Positions 35,158-42,610 of a stretch of 42,623 bases of DNA are shown here, one piece after another (within the stretch, counting starts at the first letter, position 1; every line of letters begins with the position of its first letter). The notes beneath the pieces were generated by a model. It had not been told where the DNA came from. It saw only the letters and a program-made list of their open reading frames with translations, and ran no database searches. A program made the position numbers and the translations under genes. Source of the stretch: Candidatus Methanoperedens sp. (GTDB taxonomy: Archaea > Halobacteriota > Methanosarcinia > Methanosarcinales > Methanoperedenaceae); contig JAUSDC010000085.1 of assembly GCA_030650845.1 (NCBI GenBank), forward strand, positions 1 to 42,623, given 5' to 3'.

Positions 35158-35482
35158 GTTGGCGAAGAACGTGCCAATGATATGAGGCAGCAACCATCTA
35201 TCTTCTTTCCATATTTGTAGAACTTATTGTTGGCGAGGAACGTGCTAATGATATGAGGCAGCAACTTAATAGAGGTATTTGTATCATTGTCGGCTACCAG
35301 GTTGGCGAGGAACGTGCCAATGATATGAGGCAGCAACCAATGTTTTGTACAGAAGCCCGTTCTGTTCAGTGGTTGACGAAGAATGTGCCAATGATATGAG
35401 GCAGCAACCTTATAGTAGCTTCATTATTGAATGCAGATAAGACTGGTTGGCGAGGAAAGTGCCAATGATATAGCTCTGATAA
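35158..35482 (-). CRISPR. CRISPR cluster 3: five 37-nt repeats, four spacers
   Basis: Repeats lie at 35158-35194, 35229-35265, 35301-35337, 35372-35408 and 35446-35482, with spacers of 34, 35, 34 and 37 nt. On the minus strand the unit begins GTTGCTGCCTCATATCAT and ends TGGCACGTTCCTCGCCAAC, with a TTGGC/GCCAA hairpin. Copies vary at several positions and the 35446 copy is degraded in one half. The strand is assigned by likeness to cluster 1 and by a strong TATA (TTTTATATATTAAA, minus strand, about 35539-35552) about 60 nt ahead of the first repeat; the opposite orientation cannot be excluded. There is no adaptation gene nearby. Confidence 0.88.
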
Positions 35483-35671
35483 CCTGTTAAAACGCATTTA
35501 AAGGACTTCGTTGATGCCTATGCCCTCGTGTAATTTAATATATAAAATCTTCAACATTACACTTTTGAGCGATCCAGGATACGATTTTAGTGGTTAATCC
35601 TGTCAATCCTGTCTAATAAAATATTATATTGTTCTCAATATATTTGCTTTTTTTCATGCAAAAGATTGAAT
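35483..35671. other. Putative leader and dispersed repeat
   Basis: It holds the TATA-bearing A/T-rich segment described for cluster 3 and a TCCTGTCAATCCTGTC block (35607-35622) similar to one near 310-330. No coding frame is credible. Confidence 0.4.
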
Positions 35672-35957
35672 TCAGCCTGCCTTTCTGGATTTAAAAAACA
35701 TAATATAAAAAACGACGATGCCCACAAGCAGGCTGAGCACCAGGATTTTGTTTAAATTGACCGTATTCCCCAGCTCACTGACTTCGGTTCCATCACTCTC
35801 ATTCATTTCTTTCTGTTGTGCTTCTGTGCCTGAAATCCCAGGGTAAACCTGGCTAATTTTTTGGGAACCAGCTTTACCTGTTACTGCGAAAGGTGAGAAA
35901 CTGCTGGTAGCAGCCTCATAGTAGAGATATTCGGCATTTTCGCTGGTCTTTTGCGTC
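35672..35957 (-). pseudogene. C-terminal remnant of a surface protein (PGF-pre-PGF-like segment plus membrane helix)
   Basis: A minus-strand frame without a start codon encodes about 95 residues. It opens with QKTSENAEYLYYEAATSSFS and ends with a membrane helix (LVLSLLVGIVVFYIMFF) and a KSRKAG tail. The first part matches the same region of the cohesin protein at 38005-39291 (SETSEWIYYEASTTRFSPHAITG). An in-frame TAA stops the frame just upstream, so this is a decayed or truncated paralogue. The remaining 35958-36098 bases show nothing recognisable. Confidence 0.65.
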
Positions 35958-36224
35958 GGCAGTTAGGACAGTGCCTAATTTGCAATGGGCATGTGTTTCT
36001 TTTTTTGTGGGTAGGCAGTTTGTCTAATATAATATAATAATCATTATAACTATTTTGTATGCATTATATTTATATTGATTGATGTAGTAAATAGTTAATT
36101 GCAGTGTTCATGCTGTTTTTCACACGACCATTCCTGTCTGAATTTGCTAACTTTTGTGACAACCAGCAATATACTGTTGTGTGGCCTATGTTTGCTTGAA
36201 GAAAAAAGTATTGAGAGAAATAAT

Positions 36225-36809
36225 ATGGCAGAAAATATAAAACATTTTTTGATCATTGCTCTGACCCTCATGCTGGTTTTTATGCCGGTGTCATCAGCTG
36301 ACTTTGATGGAGTTTCGGTAAACTCAAATCCAGGCTTTGATGGCGTAAAATTATGGAACTATAATGTCGATATACGTTCCAACTATGATTACTTCTGGAC
36401 TGCCTTAAACCCTTCAAAATACATTATGCCTGAAAATCCGATAATTCGCTATTATGTCAATAATACAGACGAGATCCAGATAGATTATTCACCGGATAAT
36501 GGTGATTACTGGCAGAATCCAGATTATACTCTTAAAATAATGAAAGGGGATTGCGAAGATGAAGCTTTTGTCTGGGTAAGCATTCACAGGGCGAAAGGGC
36601 ATAAAGCAATTGTAGTAGGTGGTTATCTATTCTTTGATGACGGGACATCTATTAGAGACATCTGGTACGAATATCTGGACAACAATATCACTCAAATAAA
36701 ATTCGCTACTACTGTGGTTAGCGTTCGCAAATTTTATAAGGAACCAATGTTCATGTTTAACGATAAGATGAGCATACAGGATTATGATCCGAATTGGATG
36801 ACGAAATAA
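36225..36809 (+). CDS. Exported transglutaminase-like protein
   Basis: 194 residues from ATG 36225. A longer frame from 36099 is open, but the signal peptide (FLIIALTLMLVFMPVSSA) starts properly only at 36225. The segment YTLKIMKGDCEDEAFVWVSIHRAKGHKA has the GDCxDxA signature of transglutaminase-like cysteine enzymes, with the nucleophilic Cys. The place of the second catalytic residue reads RDIWYEY rather than HxWxEV, so His appears replaced by Asp and catalysis is uncertain. Acting outside the membrane, it may trim, cross-link or bind surface proteins. Neighbouring surface-protein genes fit that. Confidence 0.7.
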   Translation: MAENIKHFLIIALTLMLVFMPVSSADFDGVSVNSNPGFDGVKLWNYNVDIRSNYDYFWTALNPSKYIMPENPIIRYYVNNTDEIQIDYSPDNGDYWQNPDYTLKIMKGDCEDEAFVWVSIHRAKGHKAIVVGGYLFFDDGTSIRDIWYEYLDNNITQIKFATTVVSVRKFYKEPMFMFNDKMSIQDYDPNWMTK

Positions 36810-36932
36810 AACTATTTTGCACAGTTTCTTTTTTAGTTTGTTTCACGGGCTCTATCATACATCATGTACATCATTAATATTATCACATACATCATTATTA
36901 TAATTATAATAATAAAGTTCAAATACATGACC

Positions 36933-36951
36933 ACATATATCAATTATATGT
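36933..36951. promoter_or_regulatory. Palindrome just upstream of the KaiC-like gene
   Basis: ACATATA-TCAAT-TATATGT is a perfect inverted repeat with 7-nt arms, 17 nt before the ATG at 36968. The stretch before it (36860-36925) is very A/T-rich with several TACATCATT-like repeats. It may be an operator, possibly for the gene's own ribbon-helix-helix-like N-terminus. Confidence 0.4.
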
Positions 36952-36967
36952 CCACAATGGTCAAATT

Positions 36968-38020
36968 ATGCGAGAAAAGCACCCCATACACACTACACTC
37001 AGTACAGATGCAATGAGGATACTTGAACGTTATGAGAAAGAGCTTGGCACAAAGAACACCGTGCTTGAACGGGCTCTACTTGGAATGGATAAGCTCCGCT
37101 TTAAAGACAAGATAGATACCCAGAGTATAATCAGGATCATCAGAAGAATAAAGACAGGTATTCCCGGCTTTGACGGACTTATCGAAGGCGGGATACCAGA
37201 GGGTTTTGTTGTAGTGGTAACAGGACCTCCCGGCACAGGAAAGACCACGTTCTCGCTTCAGTTTTTGCTTGAGGGGGTAAAGAATAATGAGAGATGCATA
37301 TTTTTCTCGTTCGAAGAAAATGCAGAGCAACTAATAAACCAGAGCATACGCTTTGGATGGGATTTCGGAGAATATGTTGATAAGGGGTATCTCGAGATAT
37401 TTGGGTTTAGCAGGTTTTCAACAGAGGAGATAACAGAGATCATTGATATTTTCAAGCCCAAAAGGATTGTTTTCGATTCACTTAATATTTTCTCTGATAT
37501 CACCGACTTCAGAAGGTCACCTCAATGGCGAAATATCCTGAAAGTAATAAAGGATAAGAAAATAACATGTCTAGCTGTTACTGAAAAGAGCCACGGTGGT
37601 AGTGCAAATGAATTTGATGAATTTGACTTTATGGGGGATGGTGTTATCTCGTTCGATAAAAAACAGAAAAACGAATTTGACACTTACCCGACCTGCAATA
37701 TTCAGATACAGAAAATGCGATTGACAAAGTTGAATGAAATAGCTCACCAGTTTGTTATAAAAGAGAATGGAATAGAACTTATTGGTAACATGGGTATAGA
37801 AAGAAAGGCATTCAATACGTTACATGCTAACAGGGCAAAAATTGAACGTATTACGACGATAGACCGTGAATTACGTATCTCCCTGAACTCCATTATAGGC
37901 TTCTCTGAACTCATGATAGTAAAAGCGCCAGGGGATCTTAATGAAAAGCAGGAACGATACGTTCAGAATGTCCATGCAAGCGGTAAGCATCTGCTTGAAC
38001 TTATTCAAAAAAGATCCTGA
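36968..38020 (+). CDS. KaiC-like ATPase with an N-terminal ribbon-helix-helix-like part and a C-terminal DHp-like part
   Basis: 350 residues in three parts. Residues 1-42 (HTTLSTDAMRILERYEKELG...NTVLERALLG) follow a ribbon-helix-helix pattern. Residues 62-285 are a RecA/KaiC-type ATPase with Walker A GPPGTGKTT (86-94) and Walker B RIVFDSLN. Residues 295-345 (LRISLNSIIGFSELM...NEKQERYVQNVHASGKHLLEL) match the dimerisation helices of histidine kinases, but the phospho-His of the HELR motif is Arg (DRELR), and no ATPase domain of the kinase follows. A signalling or transcription switch is plausible. The 3' end overlaps the convergent cohesin gene by 16 nt, so the protein may be cut short. Confidence 0.8.
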   Translation: MREKHPIHTTLSTDAMRILERYEKELGTKNTVLERALLGMDKLRFKDKIDTQSIIRIIRRIKTGIPGFDGLIEGGIPEGFVVVVTGPPGTGKTTFSLQFLLEGVKNNERCIFFSFEENAEQLINQSIRFGWDFGEYVDKGYLEIFGFSRFSTEEITEIIDIFKPKRIVFDSLNIFSDITDFRRSPQWRNILKVIKDKKITCLAVTEKSHGGSANEFDEFDFMGDGVISFDKKQKNEFDTYPTCNIQIQKMRLTKLNEIAHQFVIKENGIELIGNMGIERKAFNTLHANRAKIERITTIDRELRISLNSIIGFSELMIVKAPGDLNEKQERYVQNVHASGKHLLELIQKRS

Positions 38021-39291
38021 TGTATCCTAAAGGGATTTGAAAACATTTTTTTTTTTGGTTTTCTGATCCAAATAATTAAAGTGACATTTAATACAATACC
38101 TATGAATATACCGGTAATAAGATATTTGTTTAGATTTCCAGGACTCTCTGCCTCGTTTCCAACATTGCTTACTTGTTTTTCCATTTGTTGAGATTCTGTA
38201 TTTGCGGTCGTCTGGGGGATCAAGTTGTAGCTTCCGCCGTATGATATTTTGCCTGTTATGGCATGCGGAGAGAAACGTGTGGTACTGGCTTCATAGTATA
38301 TCCATTCAGATGTTTCACTTATCTTTTTTGTTGAAAGTGGCTCCCATGCACCCTGGTAATGCATCATAGTTATGGAATCCGGATCAATACTGTTGGATCT
38401 CATCCACGATACAGGTACTCTGAAGGTGATCTCAGCGTGCTTTATGTTCGTGGGTGTTGCAAACCCATAAGTTCCAACCCAGATATTGACGTTCTTAAAT
38501 ACGGTATCTGGTGCCGGGTCTTTTACAAGTGAAGAGGTGTTGCGGAGCACTTCAACTGCTGTATTGATCTCTCCAGGGCTTATGTTTGCTGTGATGTTGA
38601 TGCAGATTATTGGATTGGTCGCATTTCTGAAGCAGTATGATGTGGGGATATCTTTATTAATGAAACGATCGAATTTTTCTTTCAGCTGGATGTTATTGAA
38701 ATCCTCACCAGAAGTTCCTCCTGCGCCACCACCCCCACCACCGCCGCCACTGCTGGCGCTACCACTGCTCCCTCCACCACTCCCCACACTACCGCTATTT
38801 ATCGAAACTGAACCGTTTATTATATTAACTTCGAGGGCATTGCTATCTGGATCGCTAACGATCATATGTGTGAGATTTAGCCGTGAACTGCCGGTATTCT
38901 TTGCATTCATGGTTATCGTTGAAATGTTGGCTTTTGTTGTAACATTTGCTCCAGGTGTGATGATCAGCCCCCATACATTGATCAGAGTACCATCAGAATT
39001 GTTTAAAATGCCTGAATTGAATGCAGTATTAGCTCCATTCTGGTTAAACAGGTTACCTTCAGTAATGCTTTTTATTTCGAGAACGGAGCTGTCAAACAGC
39101 AGGTTGAATTGTGCTCCTGTGATGGGATTATTAAAGGGATCGATCGATATGTTGATACTAAAGTCCTGCCCTACCTCCCCGATTTGAATGTCTGAAGTAA
39201 CACTAACTTCCACCGGTGCTGCAAATGCACTTACAGCAGTGCTTAATATGATCAGCACAATTAATGACAAGTTCAAATACGATGTTTTCAT
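38005..39291 (-). CDS. Cohesin-domain surface protein with PGF-pre-PGF-like region and membrane anchor
   Basis: 428 residues. It has a signal peptide (about 1-24, ending AFAAP) and a cohesin domain (about 26-165) with AQFNLLFDSSVLEIKSITEG and SGILNNSDGTLINVWGLIITP. A flexible linker of Gly and Ser (about 168-195) follows, then a PGF-pre-PGF-like domain (about 245-345), one membrane helix (about 388-408) and a basic tail. Cohesins bind dockerins; a dockerin is encoded in the same cluster (41266-41856). It is held on the cell surface. Confidence 0.83.
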   Translation of the reverse strand: MKTSYLNLSLIVLIILSTAVSAFAAPVEVSVTSDIQIGEVGQDFSINISIDPFNNPITGAQFNLLFDSSVLEIKSITEGNLFNQNGANTAFNSGILNNSDGTLINVWGLIITPGANVTTKANISTITMNAKNTGSSRLNLTHMIVSDPDSNALEVNIINGSVSINSGSVGSGGGSSGSASSGGGGGGGGAGGTSGEDFNNIQLKEKFDRFINKDIPTSYCFRNATNPIICINITANISPGEINTAVEVLRNTSSLVKDPAPDTVFKNVNIWVGTYGFATPTNIKHAEITFRVPVSWMRSNSIDPDSITMMHYQGAWEPLSTKKISETSEWIYYEASTTRFSPHAITGKISYGGSYNLIPQTTANTESQQMEKQVSNVGNEAESPGNLNKYLITGIFIGIVLNVTLIIWIRKPKKKMFSNPFRIHQDLF

Positions 39292-39559
39292 TAACCAATA
39301 TTGTTATGGCCAATGTCATATAGATTATGTCGGGCGACAGAAAAAAGGAATCGCAGATGAACTAAAATTAACGCCGATGCGACCCATTTAGCGATAACTA
39401 ATTTTATATAATTTCAAAATCCTGGCGCCGATACGCCCCATGCAACATCACAGAACTGAATGAAGCCAACCGCAATAGAGCTATTGAATGTGGCAAACGG
39501 TTCAGAGTTCATGGCCATGAAACCAAGGATTTGGGACTCAGCATTATTATATTAATCTT
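39292..39559. other. Intergenic stretch with short direct repeats
   Basis: Two similar blocks, ACGCCGATGCGACCCAT (39371-39387) and GCGCCGATACGCCCCAT (39425-39441), lie 54 nt apart. A frame of about 50 codons after the second block (NITELNEANRNRAIECGKRF...) looks like the end of a lost gene, but I do not recognise it. Confidence 0.35.
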
Positions 39560-40642
39560 TCAATATTTTGTCCTTGTTGAATGATTTACCCAGGTCTGGT
39601 TAGTATTGCCAGAGGAGTCCACAGTACGTGTGCTTATGGCATAGAGATAACCCGCTCTAAGGCCGGTGGCATTGTAATACCTCACGCCCTTTAATGCCGT
39701 AGTCTTATATACTCCGTTCAAGTAGATCATCACTTTGGCGAAATCCGCATCTACAGGGTCTGTCCAGGTCCAGTTGATATATTTTTGCGCATAGGTGGAG
39801 TTCTTAAGTGACCGGATACCGGTAGGGGGGTAAATATCAGGGTTAGTCCTTGCTGAATGGTTCACCCATGCGCTGTTAATATTTCCTGACGAATCTGATG
39901 TCTTTGTGCTTATCGTATAAAGCGAACCGGGCGAGAGGCCGGAGGCATTGTATTGCTTAACTCCTTTTTTTACTCTTGTCTTGAATACACCGTTCAAATA
40001 GATCATCACGTCCTTAAAATCCGCATCTACAGGGTCTGTCCACCTCCAGGTGATGTAGCGCTGCTTATACGTGATGTTCCTGAGGCTCCTGACACTGGCC
40101 GGAGGTGTATAATCGATGCCGTACACACTGACCAACAGGTTGGTCTTACCGGCAGGGATGGACAGGCTGCTGGTATTGCTGATCATCACATTTGTGAGAT
40201 TAAGCTTTGAGGTTCCAATATTTTTTGCATACATTGTGATGCTGGCCAGTGTCCCCTTCGCAGTAACGCTTGCACCGGGTGAGATAATGAGACTCCATAC
40301 ATTGACAAGGCTACCGTCGCTGTTGTTCGTTGTGCCGTTGTCGAAAATGGTCTTCACGCCGGCATTTTTGAAAAGATTGCCTTCAGTGATGCTTTTTACG
40401 TCGAGAACTGAGGCGTCGAAAATGAGGTTGAATTGTGCTGATGAAATTGAATTGTATGCAGGGTCAACAGAAATATTGACGGTGAAGTCCTTTCCTTTCT
40501 CAATGGAAAGGGAGGGCGTGTTGACACTTATTCCAACGGGGGACGCAGCACCGATCCCGGCGGATAATATTAAAAAAATGGCCACGAGAAAAGTAAGATC
40601 AGTATAAACTGTTTGAGCTTTTTTTTGACTGCGACTCATCAT
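39560..40642 (-). CDS. Secreted cohesin protein with two fibronectin-III-like domains
   Basis: 360 residues. Signal peptide about 1-34; cohesin domain about 35-175 with SAQFNLIFDASVLDVKSITEG, a close relative of the other two cohesins in the cluster. Two fibronectin-like repeats follow (about 180-265 and 270-355), each with an ITWRWTDPVDADF / INWTWTDPVDADF phrase. There is no membrane anchor, so the protein is either released or bound to the surface by another partner. Confidence 0.83.
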   Translation of the reverse strand: MMSRSQKKAQTVYTDLTFLVAIFLILSAGIGAASPVGISVNTPSLSIEKGKDFTVNISVDPAYNSISSAQFNLIFDASVLDVKSITEGNLFKNAGVKTIFDNGTTNNSDGSLVNVWSLIISPGASVTAKGTLASITMYAKNIGTSKLNLTNVMISNTSSLSIPAGKTNLLVSVYGIDYTPPASVRSLRNITYKQRYITWRWTDPVDADFKDVMIYLNGVFKTRVKKGVKQYNASGLSPGSLYTISTKTSDSSGNINSAWVNHSARTNPDIYPPTGIRSLKNSTYAQKYINWTWTDPVDADFAKVMIYLNGVYKTTALKGVRYYNATGLRAGYLYAISTRTVDSSGNTNQTWVNHSTRTKY

Positions 40643-40720
40643 ATTACCAGAATGCTACAAATTATACATAAGTTCTCTGGCAGTTTCTGAGGTTTTTTGA
40701 GTTTTTGATGGAATGGCTGC

Positions 40721-41269
40721 TCATTTGATATTCACAGACCCGTTGATCGTCCTGGCATTGATCATGGTCCCCTCAAAGTCACTCAGGATCACACCAGAAA
40801 GCCGGAGTTCCCCTTTCCCTGTATTCTTTGCGACAAGAGTGATGACAGCAAAGGTGCCCTTCTCCGTTATATTGGCCCGGGGTGTGGTTATGACGCCCCA
40901 GGTGTTGGTCAAAGTCCCCTTGCTGTTATTGATGGCACCCGGTCCAAAAAGTGCCTTTGCGCCTTTTTGTTTAAGCAGGCTCCCCTCTGTTACATTTTTT
41001 ATTTCGATGAGAGAACTGTTGAAAAGCAGGCTGAACTGGGCAGCAGTGATCGGGTTATTGGCCGGGTCGACCGAAATATAAATAGTAAATTCTTTTCCCT
41101 TTTCTGCTTCATGTGACACCGGATCAACGCTTATCTCAACAGGCGAAACAGGGCCGACCTCATTACCGGGTATAAAAAATATTTTAATAAGCAGTAGGGC
41201 GGCCAGTATAGATAATATAACAATTGCAGCTAGTTTCAGGTTGGCCGTTGATATATTTATTTTATTCAC
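40721..41269 (-). CDS. Cohesin protein with N-terminal membrane anchor
   Basis: 182 residues. An N-terminal hydrophobic helix (about 13-32) serves as signal anchor; the rest is a single cohesin domain (about 44-182) with AAQFSLLFNSSLIEIKNVTEG. It begins at a GTG that overlaps the dockerin stop codon (GTGA), implying translational coupling. No C-terminal anchor is present. Confidence 0.8.
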   Translation of the reverse strand: MNKINISTANLKLAAIVILSILAALLLIKIFFIPGNEVGPVSPVEISVDPVSHEAEKGKEFTIYISVDPANNPITAAQFSLLFNSSLIEIKNVTEGSLLKQKGAKALFGPGAINNSKGTLTNTWGVITTPRANITEKGTFAVITLVAKNTGKGELRLSGVILSDFEGTMINARTINGSVNIK

Positions 41270-41856
41270 AGGTTACTTCTTCTCATACTCTGTGAATAAA
41301 TATCTATGCCAGTGGAATTAAGGTCAAGAATATTGATCCTGCCATCTCCGTTCAGATCGTAGTACTGCATGGTCAAAGTTCCCACATTAACGGTTCCTGC
41401 GGTCACGGTGACCAAGGTCTGGTTGGATACAAATCCAGCCTTGCTGACGTTCACATAGTACGAACCGACAGGAACGTTATTGAACTGGAACGTGCCGTTG
41501 GCGGCTGATAGAGTGAAATCATATGGAGTACCGGCCTGGGTATAAAGGAAAACAAGGGCGTTCGGGATTTTGGTAAGGTTCACATGGGCTGAGGTGCCGG
41601 GGGCGCTGCCGTATTCTATTACCTGCTCCACCGTAAACGTGCGGTCTGGCCATAGCGAGTTATTAAATCTGATAGTACCTGAGGAGTCTGCCTGGCTTAT
41701 GTTATATAAAGCGCCGTCTCTCTTGATGGTGTAATTCGCATTGGGGACAAGTGTGCTGATGGTGAAGTTCACATTGTTGCCGTTCGTGATGTTGGCTGTG
41801 AAGTTCACCTGCACCTGACCTGCGGGGAGGGAGGTGTTGAAGCTGTTCACGGTCAC
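41266..41856 (-). CDS. Carboxypeptidase-regulatory-like protein with a C-terminal dockerin-like repeat (5' end probably damaged)
   Basis: About 196 residues from a GTG. Residues 5-85 are Asn/Thr-rich beta; 85-150 form a carboxypeptidase-regulatory-like fold (ANGTFQFNNVPVGSYYVNVSKAG). The last part, YYDLNGDGRINILDLNSTG, is one calcium-binding dockerin repeat (DxNxDGxIxxxDL). There is no signal peptide, and the proper start is unclear: an ATG at 41888 is out of frame by one base, the shift falling in or near the homopolymer GGGGGGG (41862-41868). A frameshift or sequencing error is likely, or the gene is truncated. The coupled cohesin gene follows. Confidence 0.65.
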   Translation of the reverse strand: MTVNSFNTSLPAGQVQVNFTANITNGNNVNFTISTLVPNANYTIKRDGALYNISQADSSGTIRFNNSLWPDRTFTVEQVIEYGSAPGTSAHVNLTKIPNALVFLYTQAGTPYDFTLSAANGTFQFNNVPVGSYYVNVSKAGFVSNQTLVTVTAGTVNVGTLTMQYYDLNGDGRINILDLNSTGIDIYSQSMRRSNL

Positions 41857-41940
41857 GGAGGCGGGGGGGTGGTGGGGCGGGCGATCATGAGATAAAGATC
41901 AAAGATAGATTTAATACAGTTCAAATGCAATAAATCATTG

Positions 41941-42486
41941 ATGCACAAATGCCATAATGTGATGATCACTGGGAAAGTTCAGGATATCAGCTTCAGAGCT
42001 CTTATAGAGGATATAGCGAGGTTATATGACATTAACGGTTATTCATTCAATGACACTGATGGCAGTGTAAAAATGGTTTGCTGCGGTGAGAATGGAACTG
42101 TATCTGAATTTTTGGATGAAATCAAAATTAGGGGTTCTCAGAAAGGCGCTGTGATTGATAATATCGCTATTGAAGAAATACCTTTTCATATATATCTTCC
42201 ACAGAAATTTTTAAGACTTTATACGGATGAACTTTCAGATATTGGAAGAAAACTGGATAGAGGTAATGAATATCTCAAAGAAATATTGATCAACTCATCA
42301 GAGCTTCCAGACATTAAATATGGAATAGAAACTCTCAATTCCAAGTTTGATACATTTAATTCGAGGTTTGATACATTTAATTCGAGGTTTGATTCTTATA
42401 TAATGGAACAGAGGGAACATAACCAGCACCTCGATAAACACAACCAGCGGCTTGAGAAAATACTTGAAAAGCTTGCAGAAAAATAA
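41941..42486 (+). CDS. Acylphosphatase-like domain joined to a coiled coil
   Basis: 181 residues. The N-terminal part, NVMITGKVQDISFRALIEDIARLYDINGY then SFNDTDGSVKMVCCG, matches acylphosphatase, with the catalytic Arg in FRALIED and the Asn in SFNDTDG. From about residue 100 the protein becomes a long helix with a repeated FDTFNSR heptad (a 21-nt DNA tandem repeat at 42346-42387) and ends in HNQHLDKHNQRLEKILEKL. It is cytoplasmic and probably oligomeric. Acylphosphatase action on acyl phosphates is possible, or the domain may serve only as a small fold. ATG 41941 is preferred to the TTG at 41938. Confidence 0.75.
   Translation: MHKCHNVMITGKVQDISFRALIEDIARLYDINGYSFNDTDGSVKMVCCGENGTVSEFLDEIKIRGSQKGAVIDNIAIEEIPFHIYLPQKFLRLYTDELSDIGRKLDRGNEYLKEILINSSELPDIKYGIETLNSKFDTFNSRFDTFNSRFDSYIMEQREHNQHLDKHNQRLEKILEKLAEK
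42346..42387 (+). repeat. Two perfect 21-nt tandem repeats in the coiled-coil gene
   Basis: Two units of TTTGATACATTTAATTCGAG plus G follow each other and code for one heptad each; a third, partial unit starts at 42388 and a diverged unit precedes the first. This is a likely site of length variation. Confidence 0.8.
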
Positions 42487-42592
42487 TAGACAACACATTT
42501 TGATGAAATGCCAAAGAATGCCAGAGCTTTAAGTAAAAGAACCGCAGATGAGCCTACTATTAACACTTTCGGTCAATATTATCTTAACGGCG

Positions 42593-42610
42593 CTGGGGTT
42601 GCGACCCCAG
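42593..42610. other. GC-rich perfect hairpin near the window end
   Basis: CTGGGGT-TGCG-ACCCCAG has 7-bp arms and a 4-nt loop, followed by a further ACCCCGG. It may be a transcription stop or the edge of a repeat that continues outside the window. Confidence 0.35.

Noticed and set aside
38715-38785. CCACC/GCC-rich repeat block as a minisatellite or CRISPR-like array.
   Set aside because: It codes for the Gly/Ser linker of the cohesin protein and has no spacer structure.
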